Shown here in pieces: positions 34,318 to 43,764 of a DNA stretch of 64,000 nt. A model generated the notes under the pieces. The model had not been told where the DNA came from and made no database searches. It saw only the letters and a program-made list of their open reading frames with translations. How positions within the stretch are numbered: the first letter of the stretch is position 1; every line of letters starts with the position of its first letter. The translations under genes and the position numbers were made by a program. This DNA is from Catonia carolina (taxonomy: Eukaryota > Arthropoda > Insecta > Hemiptera > Achilidae), in the NCBI GenBank assembly GCA_035578175.1, contig JAQMRL010000021.1, positions 4,195,226-4,259,225 on the forward strand, given 5' to 3'.

Positions 34318-34800
34318 GTCGCCAACCGGGGCCAACGACATGTGGCGAAACCTTGTCTGTAAAATTGGTGGCCCTGAAAAGAACCGTTTAATTGTGTTGG
34401 TGGCCCTGAAAAGGGCCGTTGTTGACGGTCGGAAGCGGCGAGCCGGCGTGATAGAAGCAGAGCCCGAAGAGTGACGGCTCGACAACCGGGTTCAGGCGTA
34501 GCCTTCCCTCAGTGGCAGTTGGGTCCCCACTGCAGCGTGGCAGTGGTGGCCCCCAGAGCCCCGCAGTGTCCGGTCGGCGTAGGCCGTCTGCCGGTAGCGC
34601 GGCCGAGGCGGCTCTCTCCGGGCTGGCGAAGGCTGACCGGTGCGGGAATGAAGCGTCCACCACCGGTAGCTTAGACCAGGGATGGTGCGTCTAGTCTCGT
34701 CTTCTTCTGGCTGGAGCTCTTCTTTCTTGTTGTCCGGTTGAGAGTTCGGCGAAGAGTGAGTCTCGCGGACGAGGGTCATCTCTTAAATAACTCTCAAGGT
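34318..34800 (-). repeat. GC-rich repeat ending in two histone-type stem-loops (H1)
   Basis: On the minus strand a ~380-bp GC-rich body shared with 58887-59160 leads into GGCCCTTTTCAGGGCC (34417-34402) and then GGTTCTTTTCAGGGCC (34385-34370), 16 bp apart, each followed by ACCAA, then AAGGTTTCGCCAC. Histone mRNAs end in a 6-bp stem with a UUUC/UUUA loop of exactly this shape. In the second loop the changed stem bases still pair as G-U. No histone or other protein is recognisable in the body. Confidence 0.75.
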
Positions 34801-35044
34801 GGTGGGGAGAGGCTGTAGGCAGGTAGTGGGAGTGTGTGCAGACGCTAATATTGGAAGCACAGGCGGCGACAGTATAAAATATCATAAAAACGATTAATTA
34901 GATTATTTCATGATTAAACTTGAAATGGTTGGAATAAAAGGAGATTCTTCGTAATGTTTGATATTTTCACTAGGGCATTCGCCAAAAAAAAAGAAGAAAA
35001 TCATGTTACAATGTCTTATATTAGTGTTAGTAATAATTATCATG

Positions 35045-35426
35045 TGCCCATAATAGACAGGAGGAGTGTCAAATTATTTACACTCAATCTGTTAGTTGCA
35101 GGGCAAAAATAAATAGTTGTGTTTCTTATCACGTGGTCAGCCAATTAAATGAGTGAATCATTTAAGAAGAGAAGAGGTAGAGGTGTACTGTGACACTAAT
35201 CACAGTTATCTCCTCTCAAAGTAATGAATTTCATTATACAGTTGGATTTTGTGGTGAATGAAGTGAAGGTGTCATTTGCAGAGTGCCCCCGGCATGGTGA
35301 TAAGTGTACTTTTCCACTCAGTGAGTTGTGACAATGGTAAACCACCTCACTCCTCATTTTACTTAGTAAAACCTCTACACGTTCAAACCAGCCTACAGGC
35401 TGATCACCTAAACAACAACAACAATA
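35045..35426 (-). mobile_element. Family-B interspersed repeat, copy 4
   Basis: Minus orientation from GCCCATAATAGACAGG to GATCACCTAAACAACAACAA, with a small internal deletion where GGAAAATATGTGC is replaced by CCCCC. Confidence 0.75.
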
Positions 35427-35557
35427 ATTATCATAGCTTCTAAATAGCACCCTAGAGTTGGTTGCAAACGACGAAACCAAGGCGAAATATGTCCACTTGT
35501 AGATGACTCAAAAGCAAAGGAGACATGGCTACGTAACCAGTACTATAGTACAAAATA

Positions 35558-36488
35558 TAAAAATCTGTAGTGAAACACTCACACAACGTTCTCTTGCCAA
35601 TGCAAATAATGAACAATATAACCTAACATTAATAATAAAACATCAGAAATAAACAAAAAACCTAACCTTATTTTAATTATGAGTGAAAGACGCATAATGA
35701 AAATCAACCAGTTTAGCTTAGAAATACGGAAAATCACTCTTTCACGCTAAACTAGGCTCTGTAGAGAAAAATGCTTTAAATAAAAGTTGTACATCTTTTA
35801 ATTTCCTATAAATTTGATTATATACAACTTTGTCGTAAAATACATGCTAAGGCTGAAATCTTTAAAATATCGATTTTTCACGTTTTCGTGAGAAAAAACC
35901 AAAAATCTCTAATTACTGCTAAACTAAGCATTATACAAAACAATGTTTGGAATAAAAGTTGTAGGATTTTTAATTCTCTACAACTTTTATTATATAAATT
36001 TTTGCGCTAAAATGCATATTAAAGCTGTAATCTTAGGAAAACAATGTTTTTACGTGAAAACAGCCTCACCAAAAATTTTAGCAAACATAGCGCCTACCCT
36101 ATCTTGTAGAGCATAAAAAATTAAGTAAACCAGGCACTTTTAAAAAAAAAACTGTAGGACCAGTTTTTGAGAAAATCGCAAAAAAGTGAAAAATGACACG
36201 AATAAACTACTACTTCCGGTTGACCGATTTTGATGAAAATGTTCGTGTTGTGTCCGGTAGTGGTATGTAACTTAAGTTTCAAGTTTCAAGTTCGCACGAT
36301 GTTCCGTTCTTGAGATATTCTGTATACACATACACACACACTCGCACAGACCAATAGGTAAAAAGCAGTTGTGTGTGTGGGTGTGAGGGGGTCTGTTTAG
36401 GTGTATATTCGGGTGAAGAGTGTATTTGTTAAAATCGACATGAAAATTTCCTTCCTATCTATTCATATAGGCAAGAGACGGTAAAAAT
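35558..36488 (-). mobile_element. HINE-like element, copy 13
   Basis: Complete minus-strand copy. The 5' region near 36350-36430 is altered (GTGTGTGTGGGTGTGAGGGG). Confidence 0.8.
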
Positions 36489-36615
36489 TACATAAATTGG
36501 TATTTGCCTTGCCACTTTTTCATTTCGCTTTTTGAATCTTCTCCTACTACACTCGTTTCTGCCCCCAAAAATGTTTTGTGGTTTGCGACAAACTCTAACA
36601 ATATTATGAAACATA

Positions 36616-37311
36616 CCGTATTATTCCGAAAACAAGCCGCACCCGAATTTAAGCCGCATCGGAAAAATTACGATCAAACCTAGGAAATAAATTTCAAGTA
36701 CAGAACTTGTATGTTTTTGAAAGTATTTAATTTTTTAAGAAGAAAATACCGTACAAACAAAATACACTTACTACTTAATTAGCATTTAGAAGTTTTTGTT
36801 TATGTTTTGTTCAATGCCGAACACAAAAATTCATCTACATTATTTGTGTTTTCTTCCTGCTTCTTTGGTGAATGTCTTTTCCGCGTTTTTACCCAAAAAG
36901 TAGCGCAGGACTTGCGATACCAATAATTCGAAATTGGTATCGCAAGTCCTGCGCTACTTTTTGGGTACTTGTATATACAAAGTACCCTTAACCTATAACA
37001 TCACTCATGGCGATGTATAAAATACAACAAAAAACAAATAATCGGCTAAAAAATAAAATGAAATATAAGAAAACTGCTAGCAAACTTTATGCTGTAACAC
37101 CAAACTGATAAAAATGACTGTACACGCACTACGTAAGGAGTGCGTCTGTCTCTCCCTCCTCCCACCCTCTCTCTCTATTCATACCTACTTATGCTTAATA
37201 AGAAACGATTATTATTATTAAAGCGCGAATGCAAGCCGCAGGTCAAATTATGGAACCGATATGGAACCGATTTTTAGGAAAAAACTGCGGCTTGTATTCG
37301 GAACAATACGG
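36616..37311. mobile_element. TA-flanked TIR element with a perfect 34-bp hairpin
   Basis: 696 bp with termini CCGTATTATTCCGAAAACAA and, inverted, CCGTATTGTTCCGAATACAA, TA on both sides (36614-36615, 37312-37313). It is non-coding and of Tc1/mariner/pogo target type. Inside, 36891-36924 and 36933-36966 are perfect inverted repeats with an 8-nt loop. Confidence 0.85.
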
Positions 37312-37479
37312 TAACTCTAACAGGATAATAACTTTATAATTTTGCAGGTTTTAAGAGAAATTTTGAATTACTCATCGAGGAATGAAAAATTTAACTGTGG
37401 AGTTGTTGGATTGTACAATTATTATACTTTGAACAAAACCCGATTGGCTTATTTGTTGTATTTTCTTCTGTTTTAACAG

Positions 37480-37613
37480 TTTCGTAGAGAGGAGGATGCA
37501 GAAAAAGCGGTTGCTGATTTGAATAACAGATGGTTTGGTGGCCGACCGGTCTACGCTGAATTGAGTCCAGTCACCGATTTTAGAGAAGCTTGTTGCCGAC
37601 AGTACGAAATGGG
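37480..37613 (+). CDS. U2AF1: U2AF1 exon, end of UHM and start of zinc finger 2
   Basis: Acceptor TTTTAACAG ends at 37479; 134 nt; donor GTCAGT at 37614, a weaker donor than the others. It encodes FRREEDAEKAVADLNNRWFG, then GRPVYAELSPVTDFREACCR and QYEM, ending with two bases of a Gly codon. It carries the last helix and strand of the UHM and the first Cys of the second CCCH finger. A TA-flanked MITE begins only 26 bp after the donor. Confidence 0.95.
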
Positions 37614-37639
37614 GTCAGTTGTTGTTCACCGCTTATATA

Positions 37640-37953
37640 CAGTTGAGGCGTTGTTAGTTTGCTCTTAGTGTCAACAAACATAAGCCACCTACTACAGGGT
37701 GCACGCTAGAGTCCGCGACTTTATGGATGTCGTATTCCTATTAAGTTAACTATTTTTTAAATTATAACTACTTAAAGTACTAAAAACATCAGTCATTATA
37801 TGATGTAGGCCTAACTATTTCATTTAGAAAATACTCTTAAAAGTATTTAGTTGTTACTTTTTAATCAGCGTGTATACATTTTTTTTTTAATGCGCATGCT
37901 CAGTGACGTCATTATTTGTTTACATTAGGAGCAAACTAACAGAGGCTGGACTT
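37640..37953 (+). mobile_element. TA-flanked MITE family T, copy 5, next to a splice donor
   Basis: 314 bp, CAGTTGAGGCGTTGTTAG to ...GGCTGGACTT, TA at 37638-37639 and 37954-37955. It starts 26 bp downstream of the exon boundary at 37613. Confidence 0.8.
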
Positions 37954-37962
37954 TAAGTTTTT

Positions 37963-38240
37963 ATTTTAACTTTCTCTTGCCCTGTATGAATGAATATGTA
38001 GGAAGGAAAGTATCGTTTTCATGTCGATTTTAACACATCCACTCTTCACCTCATATACATGAAAACAGGCCCCTTCAACCAACACAACAACATGTTTTTA
38101 CCGATTGGTCTGTTTGTGAGTGTGTGTGTGTGAGTTTGTAAGTGTATGTGTGTGTGTACATGTGAGTGAGTGTGTGTGTGTGAGTGAGTGAGTGAGTGTA
38201 TGTGTGTGTGTATGTGTGAGTGAGTGAGAGTGGGTTAGTG
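37963..38240 (+). mobile_element. HINE-like element, copy 14 (5' part) leading into the satellite
   Basis: The first ~145 bp follow the family from ACTTTCTCTTGCC to CGATTGGTCTG. The GT tract position is then occupied by GAGTGTGTGTG, GAGTGAGTGAGTG-type sequence that grades into the GAGCT array. The family's 3' part is not found after the satellite, apart from a possible GTGTGAACGAG at 41308. Confidence 0.75.
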
Positions 38241-38970
38241 GAGCTGAGCTGAGCTGAGCTGAGCTGAGCTGAGCTGAGCTGAGCTGAGCTGAGCTGAGCT
38301 GAGCTGAGCTGAGCTGAGCTGAGCTGAGCTGAGCTGAGCTGAGCTGAGCTGAGCTGAGCTGAGCTGAGCTGAGCTGAGCTGAGCTGAGCTGAGCTGAGCT
38401 GAGCTGAGCTGAGCTGAGCTGAGCTGAGCTGAGCTGAGCTGAGCTGAGCTGAGCTGAGCTGAGCTGAGCTGAGCTGAGCTGAGCTGAGCTGAGCTGAGCT
38501 GAGCTGAGCTGAGCTGAGCTGAGCTGAGCTGAGCTGAGCTGAGCTGAGCTGAGCTGAGCTGAGCTGAGCTGAGCTGAGCTGAGCTGAGCTGAGCTGAGCT
38601 GAGCTGAGCTGAGCTGAGCTGAGCTGAGCTGAGCTGAGCTGAGCTGAGCTGAGCTGAGCTGAGCTGAGCTGAGCTGAGCTGAGCTGAGCTGAGCTGAGCT
38701 GAGCTGAGCTGAGCTGAGCTGAGCTGAGCTGAGCTGAGCTGAGCTGAGCTGAGCTGAGCTGAGCTGAGCTGAGCTGAGCTGAGCTGAGCTGAGCTGAGCT
38801 GAGCTGAGCTGAGCTGAGCTGAGCTGAGCTGAGCTGAGCTGAGCTGAGCTGAGCTGAGCTGAGCTGAGCTGAGCTGAGCTGAGCTGAGCTGAGCTGAGCT
38901 GAGCTGAGCTGAGCTGAGCTGAGCTGAGCTGAGCTGAGCTGAGCTGAGCTGAGCTGAGCTGAGCTGAGCT
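38241..38970 (+). repeat. Satellite block 1: GAGCT x146
   Basis: 730 bp of pure 5-bp repeat with no deviation that I can see. It changes abruptly to an 8-bp unit at 38971. Confidence 0.97.
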
Positions 38971-40090
38971 CGAGTGACCGAGTGACCGAGTGACCGAGTG
39001 ACCGAGTGACCGAGTGACCGAGTGACCGAGTGACCGAGTGACCGAGTGACCGAGTGACCGAGTGACCGAGTGACCGAGTGACCGAGTGACCGAGTGACCG
39101 AGTGACCGAGTGACCGAGTGACCGAGTGACCGAGTGACCGAGTGACCGAGTGACCGAGTGACCGAGTGACCGAGTGACCGAGTGACCGAGTGACCGAGTG
39201 ACCGAGTGACCGAGTGACCGAGTGACCGAGTGACCGAGTGACCGAGTGACCGAGTGACCGAGTGACCGAGTGACCGAGTGACCGAGTGACCGAGTGACCG
39301 AGTGACCGAGTGACCGAGTGACCGAGTGACCGAGTGACCGAGTGACCGAGTGACCGAGTGACCGAGTGACCGAGTGACCGAGTGACCGAGTGACCGAGTG
39401 ACCGAGTGACCGAGTGACCGAGTGACCGAGTGACCGAGTGACCGAGTGACCGAGTGACCGAGTGACCGAGTGACCGAGTGACCGAGTGACCGAGTGACCG
39501 AGTGACCGAGTGACCGAGTGACCGAGTGACCGAGTGACCGAGTGACCGAGTGACCGAGTGACCGAGTGACCGAGTGACCGAGTGACCGAGTGACCGAGTG
39601 ACCGAGTGACCGAGTGACCGAGTGACCGAGTGACCGAGTGACCGAGTGACCGAGTGACCGAGTGACCGAGTGACCGAGTGACCGAGTGACCGAGTGACCG
39701 AGTGACCGAGTGACCGAGTGACCGAGTGACCGAGTGACCGAGTGACCGAGTGACCGAGTGACCGAGTGACCGAGTGACCGAGTGACCGAGTGACCGAGTG
39801 ACCGAGTGACCGAGTGACCGAGTGACCGAGTGACCGAGTGACCGAGTGACCGAGTGACCGAGTGACCGAGTGACCGAGTGACCGAGTGACCGAGTGACCG
39901 AGTGACCGAGTGACCGAGTGACCGAGTGACCGAGTGACCGAGTGACCGAGTGACCGAGTGACCGAGTGACCGAGTGACCGAGTGACCGAGTGACCGAGTG
40001 ACCGAGTGACCGAGTGACCGAGTGACCGAGTGACCGAGTGACCGAGTGACCGAGTGACCGAGTGACCGAGTGACCGAGTGACCGAGTGAC
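38971..40090 (+). repeat. Satellite block 2: CGAGTGAC x140
   Basis: 1120 bp of pure octamer, an integral number of units. On the minus strand it has no stop codons, which contributes most of the 1086-residue frame spanning 38098-41358; I do not regard that frame as a gene. Confidence 0.97.
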
Positions 40091-40362
40091 CGAGTGCCCG
40101 AGTGCCCGAGTGCCCGAGTGCCCGAGTGCCCGAGTGCCCGAGTGCCCGAGTGCCCGAGTGCCCGAGTGCCCGAGTGCCCGAGTGCCCGAGTGCCCGAGTG
40201 CCCGAGTGCCCGAGTGCCCGAGTGCCCGAGTGCCCGAGTGCCCGAGTGCCCGAGTGCCCGAGTGCCCGAGTGCCCGAGTGCCCGAGTGCCCGAGTGCCCG
40301 AGTGCCCGAGTGCCCGAGTGCCCGAGTGCCCGAGTGCCCGAGTGCCCGAGTGCCCGAGTGCC
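40091..40362 (+). repeat. Satellite block 3: CGAGTGCC x34
   Basis: 272 bp of pure octamer differing by one base from block 2. Confidence 0.97.
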
Positions 40363-40954
40363 CGAGTGGTCGAGTGGTCGAGTGGTCGAGTGGTCGAGTG
40401 GTCGAGTGGTCGAGTGGTCGAGTGGTCGAGTGGTCGAGTGGTCGAGTGGTCGAGTGGTCGAGTGGTCGAGTGGTCGAGTGGTCGAGTGGTCGAGTGGTCG
40501 AGTGGTCGAGTGGTCGAGTGGTCGAGTGGTCGAGTGGTCGAGTGGTCGAGTGGTCGAGTGGTCGAGTGGTCGAGTGGTCGAGTGGTCGAGTGGTCGAGTG
40601 GTCGAGTGGTCGAGTGGTCGAGTGGTCGAGTGGTCGAGTGGTCGAGTGGTCGAGTGGTCGAGTGGTCGAGTGGTCGAGTGGTCGAGTGGTCGAGTGGTCG
40701 AGTGGTCGAGTGGTCGAGTGGTCGAGTGGTCGAGTGGTCGAGTGGTCGAGTGGTCGAGTGGTCGAGTGGTCGAGTGGTCGAGTGGTCGAGTGGTCGAGTG
40801 GTCGAGTGGTCGAGTGGTCGAGTGGTCGAGTGGTCGAGTGGTCGAGTGGTCGAGTGGTCGAGTGGTCGAGTGGTCGAGTGGTCGAGTGGTCGAGTGGTCG
40901 AGTGGTCGAGTGGTCGAGTGGTCGAGTGGTCGAGTGGTCGAGTGGTCGAGTGGT
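40363..40954 (+). repeat. Satellite block 4: CGAGTGGT x74
   Basis: 592 bp of pure octamer, two bases changed from block 3. Confidence 0.97.
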
Positions 40955-41327
40955 CGAGTTGTCGAGTTGTCGAGTTGTCGAGTTGTCGAGTTGTCGAGTT
41001 GTCGAGTTGTCGAGTTGTCGAGTTGTCGAGTTGTCGAGTTGTCGAGTTGTCGAGTTGTCGAGTTGTCGAGTTGTCGAGTTGTCGAGTTGTCGAGTTGTCG
41101 AGTTGTCGAGTTGTCGAGTTGTCGAGTTGTCGAGTTGTCGAGTTGTCGAGTTGTCGAGTTGTCGAGTTGTCGAGTTGTCGAGTTGTCGAGTTGTCGAGTT
41201 GTCGAGTTGTCGAGTTGTCGAGTTGTCGAGTTGTCGAGTTGTCGAGTTGTCGAGTTGTCGAGTTGTCGAGTTGTCGAGTTGTCGAGTTGTCGAGTTATCG
41301 TGTGCTCGTGTGAACGAGTGACTGAGT
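40955..41327 (+). repeat. Satellite block 5: CGAGTTGT x42 and degenerate end
   Basis: CGAGTTGT fills 40955-41290. It is followed by single variant octamers CGAGTTAT, CGTGTGCT, CGTGTGAA and CGAGTGAC (41291-41322), i.e. the 8-bp phase is kept to the very end. Unique sequence resumes at about 41328. Confidence 0.95.
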
Positions 41328-41409
41328 TTTTTTCCTGGAATGTTTGAAATACTGTCATTAACAGCTTATACCTTATGTCAGCTTATACCTTATATAATAT
41401 GTCATTAAT

Positions 41410-41745
41410 ACCTTATTCCATTGAAGCAAAATTCTCTACGAATGAATCGCCTTCTTTACTGTCGCTGTCATTGGCGTCTTCACTAACAGTCTCAATAGTA
41501 TCTACCTAACCATTTCTTTTTTTTCTTCCAGTTGTCGACAAAACTGTTAAAGAATAGCTTCTTCATGTCTTTAATTTCCTTCTTTATTTTTCGAATCGTG
41601 CAAAGAGAAACATCACAGTAGTTAGCCACTCACTCACGGCTTTTGTTAGGAGGCACAGATAGGCATTTTTGTTTAGCTTCAACTTCACAACATTTTAATA
41701 CATTGTGTATTAGATTTTGTTCAGCATTGTGAATAAGTTCGACCA
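41410..41745 (-). pseudogene. Possible transposase helix-turn-helix relic
   Basis: On the minus strand a frame with one stop reads NVLKCCEVEAKQKCLSVPPN, then VANYCDVSLCTIRKIKKEIK. The second part looks like the HTH region of insect DDE transposase-like proteins. No catalytic domain follows. Weak call. Confidence 0.35.
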
Positions 41746-41995
41746 GGTTTTTGAGAAATCGACATTTGTGTTAACTGTAACAAACAGTTATATTGGTACA
41801 TTTAACGTAGAAAAGGTTCCGTGATATACTGTAGGCCTATATATATATATATATGCACTGGGTATAGTATCAGTTGTTATGTTTGTGTTAGTGAAATTAA
41901 AGTGGTTGTGCATGCGCATGCTCGTTGATGCTTCTGCTCCTTTATCCCTCGTTACAAACAAGGGCAAAGTTGTGATTTAAGTAACTTTACTTGTC

Positions 41996-42240
41996 TTTTT
42001 TAACACGCAAGCTTCCGCGCCATATAACACTGTTGAGCAGATGTAACATCAAACCATCCTCAATCTCAGGTCAAGTCTCAACGATTTATTTATTAAAAGG
42101 TTTTTAATTTTAACGAATGCGGAACGAGCCATCTCTTATCCTCTTCTGTTGTTTTATGCTTCAACCGCAGCTGAAATTGTTGTATCGTAGCCTGATGGTA
42201 CCATCACAAATCGACCAGTATTGAGTATTTGAATTAATTT
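41996..42240 (-). pseudogene. RTE-like LINE tail fragment in U2AF1 intron
   Basis: The minus strand reads EMARSAFVKIKNLLINKSLR, LDLRLRMV, stop, CYICSTVLYGAEACVLKK. This matches the RCYVFSVLLYGVESWTL region of the pieces at 16640 and 63539. Short and broken. Confidence 0.7.
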
Positions 42241-42366
42241 CAAACGTTCCAATAAATTTAAATTAACTTTACCCGCCAATAAAAACACAGCTAATCTAGG
42301 AAATGAATTAATTTCAAACGTTCCAATAAATTTGAATTGACTTTACCTCTTGTTTGTTGTTTCCAG

Positions 42367-42468
42367 GGAATGCACTCGCAGTGGGTTCTGCAACTTCATT
42401 CACTTGAAGCCGATCTCTCGTGAATTGCGCAGGTACCTCTACAGCAGAAGGAAGAAGAGCAGCCGAAG
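42367..42468 (+). CDS. U2AF1: U2AF1 exon, zinc finger 2 and start of basic tail
   Basis: Acceptor TTTCCAG ends at 42366; 102 nt; donor GTATTT at 42469. The first base completes Gly, then the exon reads ECTRSGFCNFIHLKPISREL, RRYLYSRRKKSSRR. Together with the previous exon the second finger fits C-x8-C-x5-C-x3-H. The YLYSRR form is insect-like. The exon ends in phase 2, so an RS-tail exon must follow, but none was recognised in the remaining 21.5 kb. Confidence 0.95.
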
Positions 42469-42599
42469 GTATTTTATACTCAATTTCATTTGTTTCATGC
42501 GAAATAAAAAAAAAATCATAAAAGTTTACCTGAAAGAAATTTACGATTGTTATGGCAAATTGTGTGGCAGTAAGCCTTTCTCATCTTTACTATTTTGTC

Positions 42600-42725
42600 A
42601 AGTCTGATGAGCTCTGTTTACGTTTGCATTGTCCCCCACCCACCCACTCACTTTATAGCTAGCCAATCACTTGCCACCAACTACACTGCAATACTTGCTC
42701 CTCTCCTACCTCTGTTAAATATTTG
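42600..42725. repeat. Short repeat shared with 27595-27712
   Basis: GATGAGCTCTGTTTACG to CTACCTCTGTTAAATAT, about 125 bp, continuing here into TTGGTCGGCC, which shows the unbroken sequence. Confidence 0.7.
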
Positions 42726-42750
42726 GTCGGCCATTATTTTGGTCCTTTAA

Positions 42751-43132
42751 CACTTTCAGCCCGAGACAAGTATTTTTCAGTTTTGGTAGTGGTCGAAGCC
42801 ACTTGCAGGTTAACTGTAATAACAACAACAAAACTATGCACAATCAGCTGCTGGTGAGAACGCAAAAACCACGGGGGCACAATGTGCTGCTACGTGGTGA
42901 ATATTTTTCCAACCCAAGGTCTGAAATCTATTGCTAGAACCCAGTAGGAATTGTTCATACATTTAAATAGACAGAAAATGCGAAGCAGATACGTAACTGT
43001 CACCCGTGTATCAAATTGATACACACGGCAGGCTGATGATGAAACTTAACAACTGTCAATCATATTAGCTCACGCGGGCCCACACAAAACTCTTTCGTGA
43101 GGCAAATTGATACACATACGGCTGAAAGTGTT
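42751..43132. mobile_element. piggyBac-type MITE (TTAA flanks)
   Basis: 382 bp between TTAA sites (42747-42750, 43133-43136). The termini CACTTTCAGCC and GGCTGAAAGTG are inverted, with two extra T at the right. Short TIR plus TTAA suggests a piggyBac relative; non-coding. Confidence 0.7.
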
Positions 43133-43167
43133 TTAATATTAATTATAATCGATAAACATACAACCGT

Positions 43168-43558
43168 GCCCGTAACAGACAGGTGGAGTGTGAAATTATT
43201 TACACTCAATCTCTTAGTTCCAGGGCTAAAATAAATAGTTGTGTTTCTTATCACATGGTCAACCAATCAAATGGCTGAATCATTTGAGATTAGAAGAGGT
43301 AGAGGTGTACTGTGACACTAATCACAGTTGTCTCCTCTGAAAGTAATGAATTTCATTGTACAGCCAGACCCTGTGGTGAATGAAGTGGAGGTGTCATTTG
43401 CAGAGTGGAAAATTTGTGCTTTTCGGAAGGGCTTACCATGCTGATAAGCGTTCTTTTCCACTCGGTGAGGAAGGCAATAGTAAACTACCTGACTCCTTGT
43501 TTTTACTTCGTAAAACCCTTTAGAGGTTCAAACCATCCTTTTGGTTGATGGCCTAAAC
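43168..43558 (-). mobile_element. Family-B interspersed repeat, copy 5
   Basis: Near full-length minus copy, GCCCGTAACAGACAGGTGG to GATGGCCTAAACAC. Confidence 0.75.
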
Positions 43559-43675
43559 ACAAACATACAATCAGCTGATTATATTATAAAGTATTGCATG
43601 TTAACGCGCTCTATAATCGATGTGTTCAATACGAGATGCAAGATGAGAGTGAACTATTGCAGCTCTTATATGCAT

Positions 43676-43764
43676 GCGCGCGTAATGTTTGTCATGAACA
43701 ATCTGGCAAACGTTGTGATTGGTCTAAACATGTGGAACAGCAGAGCTCATCAACTGTAACAAGC
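43676..43764. repeat. Short segment shared with 51030-51115
   Basis: GCGTAATGTTTGTCATGAAC through GGAACAGCAGAGCTCATCAA is repeated, diverged, at the end of HINE-like copy 15. Here it is the left flank of the LTR element. Confidence 0.6.

Larger units (their letters stand above)
24093..42468 (+). other. U2AF1: U2AF small subunit gene (partial, five exons visible)
   Basis: U2AF35 pairs with the large U2AF subunit in the nucleus and recognises the AG of 3' splice sites. Five exons on the + strand translate to conserved pieces of this protein in the right order: the N-terminus, CCCH zinc finger 1, the second half of the central RRM (UHM), and CCCH zinc finger 2 with the start of the basic tail. 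Every junction is GT/AG and phases fit (44, 88, 72, 134 and 102 nt). Two parts are absent: about 50 residues between PTFSQ and YGEIEE (start of the RRM), and the RS/Gly-rich C-terminus, which should lie beyond 42,468 and was not seen to 64,000. The introns are almost entirely transposable elements. Skipping the missing part would keep frame, since both flanking junctions are phase 0. No in-frame stop or frameshift was seen in the visible exons, so a live gene is more likely than a pseudogene; a retrocopy is excluded by the introns. Confidence 0.93.

Noticed and set aside
34471..34779. GC-rich frames over the histone-hairpin repeat, considered as histone gene remnants
   Set aside because: None of the readable frames resembles a core or linker histone; frames are open on both strands because of GC content.
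40086..41347. Three ~410-residue plus-strand frames in the satellite
   Set aside because: All three frames are open only because the octamers contain no stop there; they encode the same repeating residues.
38098..41358. A 1086-residue frame on the minus strand made of TTRPLDHS, VTRSLGHS and SSAQL-type repeats
   Set aside because: It is the direct translation of the 5- and 8-bp satellite; overlapping long frames exist on the other strand as well, and the unit length is not tuned to codons. No unique domain or splice support.
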